Positions 9,339 to 17,914 of a stretch of DNA of 64,000 nt are shown piece after piece; position 1 is the stretch's first letter; every line of letters begins with the position of its first letter. The translations under genes and the position numbers were made by a program. Origin of the DNA: Streptomyces sp. cf386 (GTDB taxonomy: Bacteria > Actinomycetota > Actinomycetes > Streptomycetales > Streptomycetaceae); the NCBI RefSeq assembly GCF_900103585.1, contig NZ_FNHV01000002.1:716965-780964 (forward strand), given 5' to 3'. The notes below the pieces were generated by a model. The model searched no databases. It was not told the origin of the DNA and saw nothing but the letters and a program-made list of their open reading frames with translations.

Positions 9339-10696
9339 CATCGAAGACCTACTGGCTGGAGCACGCCTGGCTCGACACCCACGTCGAGCCGGGCGTCGCC
9401 CTGACCGTGTCCACAAGCGGCTCCGCCGCGGGCTCGGACGGCCGCATCACCGCCATCCGAACCGACGTCCCCACCCCACCCCCGGGCGCCGAGATCCTCC
9501 GCGGGCTCACCCTCCCCGGACTGGCCAACGCCCACTCGCACGCCTTCCACCGTGCCCTGCGCGGCACCGTCCAGGTCGGCTCCGGCACCTTCTGGACCTG
9601 GCGCGAGGTCATGTACGCCACGGCCGGACGGCTCACCCCGGACACCTACCACGCCCTCGCCCGGGCCGTGTACGCGGAGATGGCGCTGGCGGGGATCACC
9701 GCGGTCGGCGAGTTCCACTACCTCCACCACGCGCCGGGCGGCACCCCGTACGCCGACCCCAACGCGATGGGCGAGGCTCTCGTCGCCGCTGCCGCCGAAG
9801 CCGGTATCCGGATCACCCTCCTCGACACCGTCTATCTCTCCTCCGGCTTCGGACAGCCGCCCACCACCCACCAGCTCCGCTTCTCCGACGGAAACGCCGA
9901 CGCCTGGGCCGAACGCTGTTCAGTTCTCAAGGAACAGGATCACGCGCGGATCGGAGCGGCCATCCACTCCGTACGGGCCGTGCCCGCCGACCAGTTGGAG
10001 ACCGTGGCACGGTGGGCGGAGGAGCGGCGGGCCCCGCTCCATGTGCACCTGTCCGAGCAGACCGCCGAGAACGAGGCCTGCCTGGAGGCCCACGGCTGCA
10101 CCCCGACGCAGCTCCTCGCCCTGCACGGCGTCCTCGGACCGCGCACCACCGGCGTCCACAACACCCACCTCACCGCCGAGGACATCTCCCTGATCGGCGG
10201 CAGCGGCACCGGCACCTGCATGTGCCCGACCACCGAGCGGGACCTCGCCGACGGCATCGGACCGGCCGTCGCCCTGCAGAACGAGGGCTCCCCGCTCTCC
10301 CTCGGCTCCGACAGCCACGCCGTGATCGACCTGCTCGAAGAGGCGCGCGCGATGGAGCTCAACGAGCGGCTGCGCACCCGGACGCGAGGTCACTGGACGG
10401 CGGCGGCCCTCCTGCGGGCGGCCTCGGCCGACGGCCACGCGGCCCTCGGCTGGGACGACGTGGGCACCCTGGAGCCGGGCGCACGCGCCGACTTCGCGAC
10501 GATCGCGCTCGACTCGGTCAGGACGGCAGGGCCGCTTCCGCGGCTCGGGGCCGAGACGGCCGTATTCGCCGCGTCGGCAGCAGACGTGTCGCATACGGTC
10601 GTGGGAGGTCGGCACGTCGTGCGGGACGGGGCGCACACCCTCGTACCGGATGTGCCGAAAGCCCTCGCGGACGCCGTCGCAGCCCTGCGCGGATGA
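9335..10696 (+). CDS. hutF: Formimidoylglutamate deiminase
   Basis: A 453-residue amidohydrolase-superfamily enzyme converting N-formimidoyl-L-glutamate to N-formyl-L-glutamate and ammonia. The metal-binding HxH is in NAHSHAF (His67/His69), a further histidine in PLHVHLSEQ, another in TGVHNTHL and the catalytic aspartate in [12 protein letters not shown]-terminal beta domain ([13 protein letters not shown]) is typical. GTG 9335 overlaps the M20 stop and its own TGA overlaps ATG 10693. It defines the five-step pathway branch in this operon. Confidence 0.93.
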   Translation: MTSKTYWLEHAWLDTHVEPGVALTVSTSGSAAGSDGRITAIRTDVPTPPPGAEILRGLTLPGLANAHSHAFHRALRGTVQVGSGTFWTWREVMYATAGRLTPDTYHALARAVYAEMALAGITAVGEFHYLHHAPGGTPYADPNAMGEALVAAAAEAGIRITLLDTVYLSSGFGQPPTTHQLRFSDGNADAWAERCSVLKEQDHARIGAAIHSVRAVPADQLETVARWAEERRAPLHVHLSEQTAENEACLEAHGCTPTQLLALHGVLGPRTTGVHNTHLTAEDISLIGGSGTGTCMCPTTERDLADGIGPAVALQNEGSPLSLGSDSHAVIDLLEEARAMELNERLRTRTRGHWTAAALLRAASADGHAALGWDDVGTLEPGARADFATIALDSVRTAGPLPRLGAETAVFAASAADVSHTVVGGRHVVRDGAHTLVPDVPKALADAVAALRG

Positions 10697-10788
10697 CGAC
10701 CGCGGGCCGCCCACCGGCGCGGCCCGCACCCCGGACCGCCTCCGCCCCCGAACCCGACCCCACCGCCGACCAGGCCACCAAGGACGCC

Positions 10789-12003
10789 ATGAGCAACGCG
10801 ACGACCGTCAGCCCCGCCCACTCCGCGAGCACCGCAAGCACGCTCATCACCAACATCGCCGCCCTGGTCACCAACGACCCCTCCCTCGGTGACAATTCCC
10901 CCCTCGGACTGATCCAGGACGCGGCCGTCGTCATCGAAGGCGACCGCATCGCGTGGACCGGTGATCAAAGCAAAGCACCCGCCACTGACAATCGGGTCGA
11001 CGCAGGTGGCAGGGCCGTCATCCCGGGCTTCGTCGACTCCCACTCGCACCTAGTCTTCGCGGGCGACCGGACGCAGGAGTTCAACGCCCGCATGTCCGGC
11101 CGCAGCTACACCGCCGGCGGCATCCGCACCACCGTCGCGGCCACGCGGGCCGCGAGCGACGAGGAACTCGAGGCCAACCTCACCCGTTACCTCCGCGAGG
11201 CCCTGCGCCAGGGCACCACCACCTTCGAGACCAAGTCGGGCTACGGCCTGACCGTCGAGGACGAGGCCCGCGCCCTGCGCATCGCCGCCGCCCACACCGA
11301 CGAGGTCACCTACCTCGGCGCGCACATCGTCTCGCCGGACCACGCCGAGGACCCGGCGTCGTACGTCGCCCTCGTCACCGGCGAGATGCTCGACGCCTGT
11401 GCCCCGTATGCCCGTTGGATCGACGTCTTCTGCGAGAAGGGCGCCTTCGACGGCGACCAGGCCCGCACGATCCTCACCGCGGGCAAGGCCAAGGGCCTGC
11501 ACCCCCGCGTCCACGCCAACCAGCTCTCCTACGGCCCCGGCGTGCAGCTCGCCGTCGAACTCGACGCCGCCAGCGCCGACCACTGCACCCACCTCACGGA
11601 CGCGGACGTCGACGCCCTCGCGCACGGCAACACGGTCGCCACCCTCCTCCCCGGCGCCGAGTTCTCCACCCGCGCCGAGTGGCCGAACGCCCGCCGCCTC
11701 CTCGACGCGGGCGCCACCGTCGCCCTCTCCACCGACTGCAACCCGGGCTCGTCCTTCACCTCGTCCGTCCCGTTCTGCATCGCCCTCGCGGTACGGGACA
11801 TGGGGATGACCCCGGACGAGGCGCTCTGGTCGGCCACGGCGGGCGGCGCGGCGGCCCTGCGCCGGGAGGACATCGGCCGCCTCACCCCGGGCGCCCGCGC
11901 GGACCTGCTCCTCCTCGACGCACCGAGCCATGTGCACCTGGCGTACCGGCCGGGGGTGCCGCTGGTCAGCGAGGTGTGGCGGCGCGGCGTACGCGAGGCC
12001 TGA
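10789..12003 (+). CDS. hutI: Imidazolonepropionase
   Basis: Hydrolyses 4-imidazolone-5-propionate to N-formimidoylglutamate. The amidohydrolase motifs are [34 protein letters not shown], and STDCNPGSS with the catalytic aspartate. From ATG 10789 it is 404 residues, the usual size, with AAGGAC just upstream. An in-frame ATG at 10693 overlaps the hutF stop and would add 32 Pro/Ala-rich residues of no recognised function; coupling may use that codon, so the start is not settled. Its stop abuts, with no gap, the stop of the convergent gene at 12004. Confidence 0.94.
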   Translation: MSNATTVSPAHSASTASTLITNIAALVTNDPSLGDNSPLGLIQDAAVVIEGDRIAWTGDQSKAPATDNRVDAGGRAVIPGFVDSHSHLVFAGDRTQEFNARMSGRSYTAGGIRTTVAATRAASDEELEANLTRYLREALRQGTTTFETKSGYGLTVEDEARALRIAAAHTDEVTYLGAHIVSPDHAEDPASYVALVTGEMLDACAPYARWIDVFCEKGAFDGDQARTILTAGKAKGLHPRVHANQLSYGPGVQLAVELDAASADHCTHLTDADVDALAHGNTVATLLPGAEFSTRAEWPNARRLLDAGATVALSTDCNPGSSFTSSVPFCIALAVRDMGMTPDEALWSATAGGAAALRREDIGRLTPGARADLLLLDAPSHVHLAYRPGVPLVSEVWRRGVREA

Positions 12004-12009
12004 TCAGGC
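11998..12009. terminator. Palindrome shared by two convergent stop codons
   Basis: GCCTGATCAGGC is a perfect 12-bp palindrome. Its TGA ends hutI and its TCA (TGA on the minus strand) ends the lectin-fusion gene. There are no bases between the genes and no other hairpin, so any terminator must lie inside coding sequence. Confidence 0.5.
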
Positions 12010-13575
12010 GGCCCCCGCCTTCCACCGCTGCTCCGCACCCCCGCTCACCGACTCCAGCGACAGCCCGTCCCCGGCCCCACCGTCCGGCGTCACCGCCCGC
12101 TCCACCGCGATGGCCGGCCGGATCAACCCGTCACCGTCCACCACGAACTTCAGGTTCTGCCCGTTGGACCCGTAGACCGAGTCGCACGTCCAGATCCCGA
12201 CGCCCCGACCCGTCGAACCCCGGCTGTCGAGGCAGTAGTCGGGATCGGCGTCCGACTGGAGCACACCGAGCCCGGAGTCGACCCGCCAGCGCTGGGTGCG
12301 GGACGAGGTGCACGGGACGGTGACCACATCGGTGCCGTTGGAGAAGGCGCCGCCCACGTCCAGGCACAGTCCGGAGGAGACGTTCACGACCTGGGCGTAG
12401 GCGCTGCCCGGCGGGTGCGTGGGGGAGGGCGACGGCTTCGGCCGTGTCGTCTTCGTCGGCGTCGGACTCTTCGTGGGGGACGGCGATTTGGAGCTGCGTG
12501 ACGGTGACGGCGAGGGTGAGGACGTCGTCGGCGTCGCCGACACCGTGGCCGTCACCGTCACCGGCGGCACGCTCACCGGCGTGCCGACCGAGCCCACCGG
12601 ATCCTGCGACGACGAAGAGCCGCCCTGCGCCACCAGGAACAGCACCAGCGGCAGCAACGCCACCCCCAGCGCCGCCGACACCAGCACGACCCGGCGGCGA
12701 TCCGGGGGCCAACCGCCCTCCGGTGACCGCGCCTTCGCGGCGAGGCCGACAGACCCGCCGCCGCCCACCAGCTCCCCCGCGGCCCTCGCCGCATACGCCG
12801 TCCCGCCCCACGGCAGCAGCCCCTCCGCCAGCGCCGTGCGCGGCGCGTCCCGCAGGGCCGACAGTTCCTCGTAAGCCGTCGTGCAGTGCGGGCAGTGCGC
12901 CATGTGGGCGTGCAGGTCGGTGCTGTCGCGCGGGCTGTCCGGCCGTACCGACTCCTCGATGAGGCGGCCGAAGTCGGGGCAGGCGGGGTCGTCGGAGGCG
13001 GCGAGGCGGGTGCGCAGACAGGCGCGGGCCAGCTGCTGGAGCGCCGGGTCGATGCCGTACGTCACGTCCTCGCGGGTGAGGCCGAGGAGACCGGCCGTCC
13101 GTTCCACCGGCTCCCACTCCACCAGGCCGTACCAGATCAGGCCCTGGGTGCGGGACGACAGGGTCTGGAAGGCCGTGAGCATGGGCGGGACCGGGCCGGA
13201 GGGGCCCGTCGAGTTCAGGACGAGCAGCAGACCCGCGTCGAGCCCGGCGGCCCGCTCGTCCATGGCCCAGGTCCCGGCCGACCGGGAGGTCAGCAGCAGG
13301 AGCCGGTGCCGCCAGGGCAGGCCCGGGTCGACGCCGCGCGCCGTCTGACGGGCCGCCAGCGTGAACGCCTGGGCCGCCAACTGCCGTGCCATGGACACGT
13401 TCGGGGTGCACAGGCGGGCGTAGGCGAGGACGGGGGCGTGATGGCGGGCGCGCAACTCGTGGAGCGCCGTGTACGCGGTGGCCGTGTCGGCGCGCAGCAG
13501 TTCGGTGAGCCGTGCGTCGGACGCGCCCGCGTGCAGCCCTGGGCCAGAGTCCCTGCCGTCGTCGGCCCGAGCCAT
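12004..13575 (-). CDS. Sigma-like / zinc-finger / membrane / ricin B-lectin fusion protein
   Basis: A 523-residue protein in one frame. Residues about 20-95 resemble ECF sigma region 2 (TALHELRARHHAPVLAYARL) and about 140-205 resemble region 4 (LSSRTQGLIWYGLVEWEPVE). An anti-sigma-type zinc finger follows (HMAHCPHCTTAYEEL, about 225-240). One membrane helix (VVLVSAALGVALLPLVLFLV) precedes a Ser/Pro/Lys/Thr linker. The C-terminal 130 residues form a ricin B trefoil with TQRWRVD and EQRWKAG QxW repeats. AAGGAGG lies 8 bases before ATG 13575. The lectin should face outside and the sigma-like part the cytoplasm. It lies upstream of hutI's end and downstream of the sigma gene. A carbohydrate-sensing regulator is plausible but unproven. 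Confidence 0.82.
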   Translation of the reverse strand: MARADDGRDSGPGLHAGASDARLTELLRADTATAYTALHELRARHHAPVLAYARLCTPNVSMARQLAAQAFTLAARQTARGVDPGLPWRHRLLLLTSRSAGTWAMDERAAGLDAGLLLVLNSTGPSGPVPPMLTAFQTLSSRTQGLIWYGLVEWEPVERTAGLLGLTREDVTYGIDPALQQLARACLRTRLAASDDPACPDFGRLIEESVRPDSPRDSTDLHAHMAHCPHCTTAYEELSALRDAPRTALAEGLLPWGGTAYAARAAGELVGGGGSVGLAAKARSPEGGWPPDRRRVVLVSAALGVALLPLVLFLVAQGGSSSSQDPVGSVGTPVSVPPVTVTATVSATPTTSSPSPSPSRSSKSPSPTKSPTPTKTTRPKPSPSPTHPPGSAYAQVVNVSSGLCLDVGGAFSNGTDVVTVPCTSSRTQRWRVDSGLGVLQSDADPDYCLDSRGSTGRGVGIWTCDSVYGSNGQNLKFVVDGDGLIRPAIAVERAVTPDGGAGDGLSLESVSGGAEQRWKAGAA

Positions 13576-13698
13576 CCGCCTGCCTCCTTGCAGCCGTGCG
13601 ACCCGTCCGGAGTCCTGACTTACCGGCGGGTATGACGGCTCATAGTGGAGGAAGGGAGGCTCTGGGGAAAGGGTTTCTGTGGGTAACCCCTGAACGCG

Positions 13699-13745
13699 CT
13701 GTGCCCGGTGCCCGGCCGACAGATTCGGCGGGGCACCGGGCACAG
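13699..13745. terminator. Strong hairpin between lectin-fusion and sigma genes
   Basis: A 15-bp perfect stem (CTGTGCCCGGTGCCC, 13699-13713, with its complement at 13731-13745) encloses a second short stem GCCGA/TCGGC. It lies 40 bp past the sigma stop and 120 bp before the next minus-strand gene, so it should insulate the two. There is no U-tract, as is usual in Streptomyces. Confidence 0.8.
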
Positions 13746-13785
13746 TGCGTTCGGCGCGGAGGAGCGGCCATGGCTCCTCGGTCGG

Positions 13786-14679
13786 TCATTCCTCGACCGT
13801 CAGCCCTTTTCGGAGCCGGACCAGTGTGCGTGACAGCAGTCGCGACACATGCATCTGCGAGATGCCGAGTTCGTCGCCGATCTCCGACTGGGTCATACCC
13901 GCGACGAACCGCAGCGAGAGGATCTTCCGGTCCCGGGGCGGGAGTTCGGCGATGAGCGGCTTCAACGACTCGACGTACTCGATGCCTTCGATGCCGTGGT
14001 CCTCGTAGCCGATCCGGTCGGCCAGCGCGCCCTCGGCGTCGTCCTCCTCGGGCTGGGCGTCCAGCGACGAGGCGGTGTACGCGTTCGACGCGGCCATGCC
14101 CTCGACGACCTCGTCGTTGGTCAGACCGAGGCGCTCGGCCAGTTCCGCGACCGTCGGTGCGCGGTCGAGCTTCTGGGCCAGCTCGTCACCGGCCTTGGCC
14201 AGGTCGAGCCGGAGTTCCTGAAGTCGACGCGGTACCCGGACCGACCACGACGTGTCGCGGAAGAAGCGCTTGATCTCGCCGACGATGGTCGGCATCGCGA
14301 AGGTGGGGAACTCCACGCCGCGGCTGAGCTCGAAGCGGTCGATCGCCTTGATCAGGCCGATGGTGCCGACCTGGATGATGTCCTCCATCGGCTCGCTGCG
14401 CGAGCGGAAGCGGGAGGCGGCGAACTTGACCAGCGCGAGGTTGAGTTCGACGAGCGTGTTGCGGACGTACGCGTACTCGTGGGTCCCTTCCTCCAGCGAC
14501 TCCAGCCGCTCGAAGAGGGTCTTGGACAGGGCCCGCGCGTCCACCGGCCCCACCTCGTCATAAGGGGGGATGTCCGGAAGCCCGGCGAGTACGTCGTCCT
14601 GCTCGATGGGATCCAGCTGTTCCGGTCGGGGTGCCGACGTCGCGTTCTGGGTATGCGATGCGTCGAGCCGGGGTGACAT
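13786..14679 (-). CDS. sigI: SigB/SigF-family RNA polymerase sigma factor (SigI-like)
   Basis: A 297-residue alternative sigma factor. It has region 2 (VKFAASRFRSRSEPMEDIIQ, then GLIKAIDRFELSRGVEFPTFA), region 3 (SWSVRVPRRLQELRL onwards) and region 4 (PPRDRKILSLRFVAGMTQSE, then SQMHVSRLLSRTL). The order matches the SigB/F/G stress and differentiation group. ATG 14679 is chosen because GGAGG sits 5 bases upstream; in-frame ATGs at 14691 and 14703 lack sites. Divergent neighbours encode an STAS antagonist and an HPK-like anti-sigma factor, so control by partner switching is expected. The symbol rests on remembered synteny with S. coelicolor (beside hutI); the family is certain, the exact orthologue less so. 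Confidence 0.9.
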   Translation of the reverse strand: MSPRLDASHTQNATSAPRPEQLDPIEQDDVLAGLPDIPPYDEVGPVDARALSKTLFERLESLEEGTHEYAYVRNTLVELNLALVKFAASRFRSRSEPMEDIIQVGTIGLIKAIDRFELSRGVEFPTFAMPTIVGEIKRFFRDTSWSVRVPRRLQELRLDLAKAGDELAQKLDRAPTVAELAERLGLTNDEVVEGMAASNAYTASSLDAQPEEDDAEGALADRIGYEDHGIEGIEYVESLKPLIAELPPRDRKILSLRFVAGMTQSEIGDELGISQMHVSRLLSRTLVRLRKGLTVEE

Positions 14680-14933
14680 GATGTCCTCCATCGTTCTCGG
14701 CATATGGCTGCCGGAAGCCTTGTGGGTGCACTGCGGTGTGCGGCGCCTCCAAAGCCGGCCGAGTTCGGTTACGTGTCCCTACTAGCCCTACCCGCTTTCG
14801 TGAGCCCACCGCAAGTGCGCTCTGTTCCGAAATGTCCGATTCTGCGAGGATGTTCGGGTGTTGAGGGGCGTAGGGAAGGCGTAGTGTTCGAGAGCGTGAG
14901 TCAGCAGCCACGACGTCGGGAGTGAGAGACGGC

Positions 14934-15320
14934 ATGGACCGCGGGACCGTCGGCAGCGCACAGTCTGGCCGACTTCTGGTCGAGGTGCGGGAAGAGGGCT
15001 CCAGTGCCGTCGTGACCCCGGCAGGTGAGTTGGATCACCACACCGCCGATTTGTTGCGTGAGCCACTTGAGGACTTCCTCGGCAAGGGCTTCAGCCGGCT
15101 GGTCGTCGACTGCTCGCGGCTCGAGTTCTGTGACTCCACGGGGCTGAACGTGCTGCTGGGCGCGCGCCTGAAAGCGGAGGCCGCCGGTGGCGGGGTGCAT
15201 CTCGCGGGCATGCTGCCCGCCGTTGCCCGCGTGTTCGAGATCACGGGTGCCTCGGCGGTCTTCACGCTCCATGACTCGCTCGACGACGCCCTGGTCGACG
15301 AGGCCGACGGGCCCGGCTGA
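14934..15320 (+). CDS. Anti-anti-sigma factor (STAS domain)
   Basis: A 128-residue single STAS domain (VVTPAGELDHHTADLLREPL, then VVDCSRLEFCDSTGLNVLLG). Ser68 in DSTGL is at the position phosphorylated by anti-sigma kinases in SpoIIAA/RsbV. When unphosphorylated such proteins bind the anti-sigma factor and release sigma. ATG 14934 has GGGAG 11 bases upstream; GTG 14922 is an alternative. It is divergent from the sigma gene and followed 237 bp later by the likely kinase. The gap means it may have its own promoter. Confidence 0.9.
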   Translation: MDRGTVGSAQSGRLLVEVREEGSSAVVTPAGELDHHTADLLREPLEDFLGKGFSRLVVDCSRLEFCDSTGLNVLLGARLKAEAAGGGVHLAGMLPAVARVFEITGASAVFTLHDSLDDALVDEADGPG

Positions 15321-15557
15321 CCCCTCGCGTCCGCCCCTGCATCGGACGTCACATCATTTGTGCCGAATACGGGGGTGTTCCCTCGGCCCGGTCGGGCAGG
15401 AGACACCCTGAAACCGTCGGCTGTGATGTCGGCCACCGGGGGGTGGGGGACTGTGACCGACCTATCAGGCAAGGACCGTGTACGGACGTACCGGCTCTGC
15501 GTACTGACTCTTGAATCGTGTGAATGTTGAACGGTGAATCGGTGAGGTGAAGCGCTG

Positions 15558-16091
15558 ATGAGCACCACCCGGCCTTTCTCGCCGGGCGACCGCGGCCCCG
15601 AGCCCAGCGGCGCTTCCGGAGCGCCTGAGGGGCCCTCGGGGGCGTCCGGGGGGACCGGGTCGTCCGACGAGCCGGCGGCGGGCCGGCAGGTCCGACGGCT
15701 GGACTTCGAGGGCCAGAGCGGGGTCGTCCCGCTCGCCCGGGACTTCGCCCGTCAGGCGTTGTACGCGTGGGGCTGGCTGCCCGCGGCCACCGCCGACCAG
15801 CGGGCCGCCGCCGAGGACGTGCTGCTCGTCGTCTCCGAGCTGGTCACCAACGCCTGTCTGCACGCCGAGGGACCCGCCGAGATGGGGATCGCCTGCGACA
15901 ACAAGGTGATCCGTGTCGAGGTCTCCGACAGGGGCACGGGCCAGCCCGCGCCCCGCACCCCGCACCGCGCGGGCCGGCCCGGCGGCCACGGCATGTTCAT
16001 CGTGCAGCGGCTGTGCCTGGACTGGGGCGTCGTGCGGACGCCGGGAGTCGGGGGCAAGACGGTGTGGGCGGAGCTGGGGGCACCGGCCTAG
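15558..16091 (+). CDS. Anti-sigma factor, HATPase_c_2 serine kinase
   Basis: 177 residues: a Gly/Ser/Pro-rich N-terminal 45 residues and a GHKL ATPase domain. Visible boxes are N (VVSELVTNACLHA, Glu94 and Asn98), G1 (EVSDRGTG) and G2 (GGHGMFIVQRL). This is the SpoIIAB/RsbW fold, which binds a SigB/F-type sigma and phosphorylates an STAS partner. With the neighbouring sigma and STAS genes it completes a partner-switch module. The ribosome site is weak. The flexible N-terminal extension is longer than in RsbW. Confidence 0.88.
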   Translation: MSTTRPFSPGDRGPEPSGASGAPEGPSGASGGTGSSDEPAAGRQVRRLDFEGQSGVVPLARDFARQALYAWGWLPAATADQRAAAEDVLLVVSELVTNACLHAEGPAEMGIACDNKVIRVEVSDRGTGQPAPRTPHRAGRPGGHGMFIVQRLCLDWGVVRTPGVGGKTVWAELGAPA

Positions 16092-16114
16092 GGCGCCTCG
16101 ACGGCCGTACCGAA

Positions 16115-16180
16115 GAATCGGTTTGGCTGCCCGGATGAGTCGGTTTGGTCGCCCGAACGAATCGGTTTGGCCGCCCAAAG
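16115..16180. repeat. Three 22-bp tandem repeats (two helical turns)
   Basis: Three copies start at 16115, 16137 and 16159 with exactly 22 bp period. The common core is CGGTTTGG at 16119, 16141 and 16163, followed by a C-rich half. They lie 24 bp after the anti-sigma stop and about 180 bp before the surface-protein operon. Exact two-turn phasing would place identical protein sites on one DNA face. Confidence 0.85.
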
Positions 16181-16320
16181 CTCCGCGACCGCCCTGACCC
16201 CGTGTTACCCAGGGTCACCCCGAGGGCATCGCTCTCCACTCGAACCCCCGCACGCGCACGCCGGATCGTCACAACTCCGGCGTGCGCTGTGTCTTCCTTC
16301 CTCAAGGCCCCGGGCGTACC

Positions 16321-16347
16321 TTGACGGCCGATCTGATATGCCGTCAG
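16321..16347 (+). promoter_or_regulatory. TTGACG box and inverted repeat before the surface operon
   Basis: TTGACG at 16321-16326 could be a -35 element. CTGA (16333-16336) and TCAG (16344-16347) form an inverted repeat, CTGATATGCCGTCAG, ending 13 bp before the GTG start. Similar CTGA..TCAG motifs precede exported-protein genes in Streptomyces as far as I recall. It could be an operator or mRNA stem next to the ribosome site. Confidence 0.45.
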
Positions 16348-16360
16348 GAATGAGGGGACC

Positions 16361-17044
16361 GTGTCGAAGCAGAAGCGAACCGCCGCGCTCGCGACCGCCG
16401 CGGCCCTGGCCGGGTCGGCGGTGCTGATGGCCGCCCCCGCGGCCAGGGCCGAGGTCGTCGACGTCAACTACGCCTGCAAGACGCCGATCGGCGACAAGAG
16501 CGCCGTCTCGCCCATCGACATCAAGGGCGTCAAGAGCGGCAGCGGCTACAAGATCACCATGTCGTGGCAGAAGGGCGTCTCGTCCAGCCCGGTCGAGCTG
16601 GGCAAGGGCGCGATGAACCCGAGCGCCACCATCAAGCTGGGCGGCGCCGACAGCGGCACCATGAACGTGACCGGGCCGGCCAACCAGGAGGCCATTCCCG
16701 CCAACACGCCCATCAAGATCAACGACTTGACGGGCACGTACACCCCGAAGAAGACCGGCAAGGTCACCTTCACGGCGGCCGTGCTCACCATCAAGGCCCT
16801 CGGTACGACGACCACCTGCACGCCCACCAACAGCCCCGGACCGTCGCTGACCCTCGACGTGACGGCCGCGGGCGGTGGAGGCGGCGGGGGAACCCAGAGC
16901 GGCTCCGACTCCGGCGACGAGCTCCCGCAGACCGGCCCCGAGGACTCGGCGATCGCCCTCGGCACCCTCGGCGGCACGGTCCTGCTCGCGGGCGCGGCGG
17001 GCGCGCTGTGGCTGACGCGCAGGGGGCAGGCGGTACGCCGCTGA
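16361..17044 (+). CDS. Exported surface protein with LPQTG sortase signal
   Basis: 227 residues. A signal peptide (AALATAAALAGSAVLMAAPA, cleavage near ARA/EVV) is followed by one beta-rich domain (about 32-165) with two cysteines (NYACKTPIGDK and TTTTCTP), a Gly/Ser linker, and a sorting signal: LPQTG at 188-192, hydrophobic helix, RRGQAVRR tail. LPXTG is less usual in Streptomyces than LAXTG. The domain is closely related to the second domain of the protein at 19014-20408. GTG 16361 follows GAGGGGA. First gene of a four-gene operon. Function unknown; a wall-anchored subunit is likely. Confidence 0.85.
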   Translation: MSKQKRTAALATAAALAGSAVLMAAPAARAEVVDVNYACKTPIGDKSAVSPIDIKGVKSGSGYKITMSWQKGVSSSPVELGKGAMNPSATIKLGGADSGTMNVTGPANQEAIPANTPIKINDLTGTYTPKKTGKVTFTAAVLTIKALGTTTTCTPTNSPGPSLTLDVTAAGGGGGGGTQSGSDSGDELPQTGPEDSAIALGTLGGTVLLAGAAGALWLTRRGQAVRR

Positions 17045-17074
17045 CCGGTTTCCTTACGACCGTTGGAGCCGCCG

Positions 17075-17914
17075 ATGTCGTCAGCCGCCCGTGTCCTGTT
17101 CCTGTCCCTGCTGCTTCTGCTCGCGGTGTCCCCTGTCGCGTCGGCCGCCGAGCGGTGGTCCCTCGCGCCCTCGGGCGGCGGGCGACCGTCCTTCTACGGC
17201 GAGGGGCCGGCGGGGACGGTCCTTGAGGACACGGTGTCCGTGACCAACCCGAGCGGCGCACCGGTCACGGTCCGACTGCACGGCACCGGTGTCACCTTCG
17301 AGGACGGCACCGTGCGCGTCCCTGCCCGCACCCGCGCCGACGTTCCCTTCACGGTGGCCGTCCCGACCGCCGACCGCGCCGTCGAGATCGTCGCCCGCGA
17401 CACGGACGGGGGCGAACGGAGGGTGCGGGTCCAACTCCGGGTCACCGTCCCGGAGCTGTCGGCGCTGACCGTCGAGCGGGTGCGGGTGAACGGTGACCGC
17501 ATCGCGTACGAGCTGGTCAACCGCGGTACGACACCCATCGCCCCGAGGCTGGCCGTCCAGGCCGACGGCGTCTTCGGCCGGGTCCTCGACCGGGCCCCGC
17601 GCACCCTCCCCGTCGCCCTGCCCCCGGGCAGCCGCACCGAGCTCACCGAGCCATGGCCCGACCGGCCCGCGCTCGACGCGGTCGACGTGCGGCTGACGGT
17701 GACGGCGGCGGGCGGGGTGAGCGACACGGCGGTGGCGTCGGCGCGGTTCGTGCCGTGGGGTGCGGTGACGGGGGTCGCGGGGGTGATGGCGGCGGCGGGC
17801 GCCTTCTTCGTCGTACGACATCGAAGGCGACGCCGTACGGCATTCGGCGGCGAGCCCGCCGGAACCGGACAACCACCCCAGAAGGAAGCCGAGTTGACGG
17901 GAGCGGGGACGTGA
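17075..17914 (+). CDS. Membrane-anchored Ig-like surface protein (DUF916-like)
   Basis: 279 residues. A signal peptide (FLSLLLLLAVSPVASAAE) leads into two beta-sandwich segments (about 25-120 and 120-225): EDTVSVTNPSGAPVTVRLHG and VPELSALTVERVRV resemble the DUF916/WxL-associated peptidoglycan-binding type. A C-terminal helix (about 228-250, VTGVAGVMAAAGAFFVV) is followed by a stop-transfer RHRRRRR and a cytoplasmic tail. TTGGAG lies 7 bases before ATG 17075. The stop overlaps the next GTG. It probably anchors or organises the sortase-linked partners at the membrane (inference). Confidence 0.75.
   Translation: MSSAARVLFLSLLLLLAVSPVASAAERWSLAPSGGGRPSFYGEGPAGTVLEDTVSVTNPSGAPVTVRLHGTGVTFEDGTVRVPARTRADVPFTVAVPTADRAVEIVARDTDGGERRVRVQLRVTVPELSALTVERVRVNGDRIAYELVNRGTTPIAPRLAVQADGVFGRVLDRAPRTLPVALPPGSRTELTEPWPDRPALDAVDVRLTVTAAGGVSDTAVASARFVPWGAVTGVAGVMAAAGAFFVVRHRRRRRTAFGGEPAGTGQPPQKEAELTGAGT

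Noticed and set aside
8878..10788. Long plus-strand frame leading into hutI
   Set aside because: It is Ser/Pro/Arg-rich noise opposite the codon phase of the M20 and hutF genes, which are well supported; hutI starts at 10789 or 10693.
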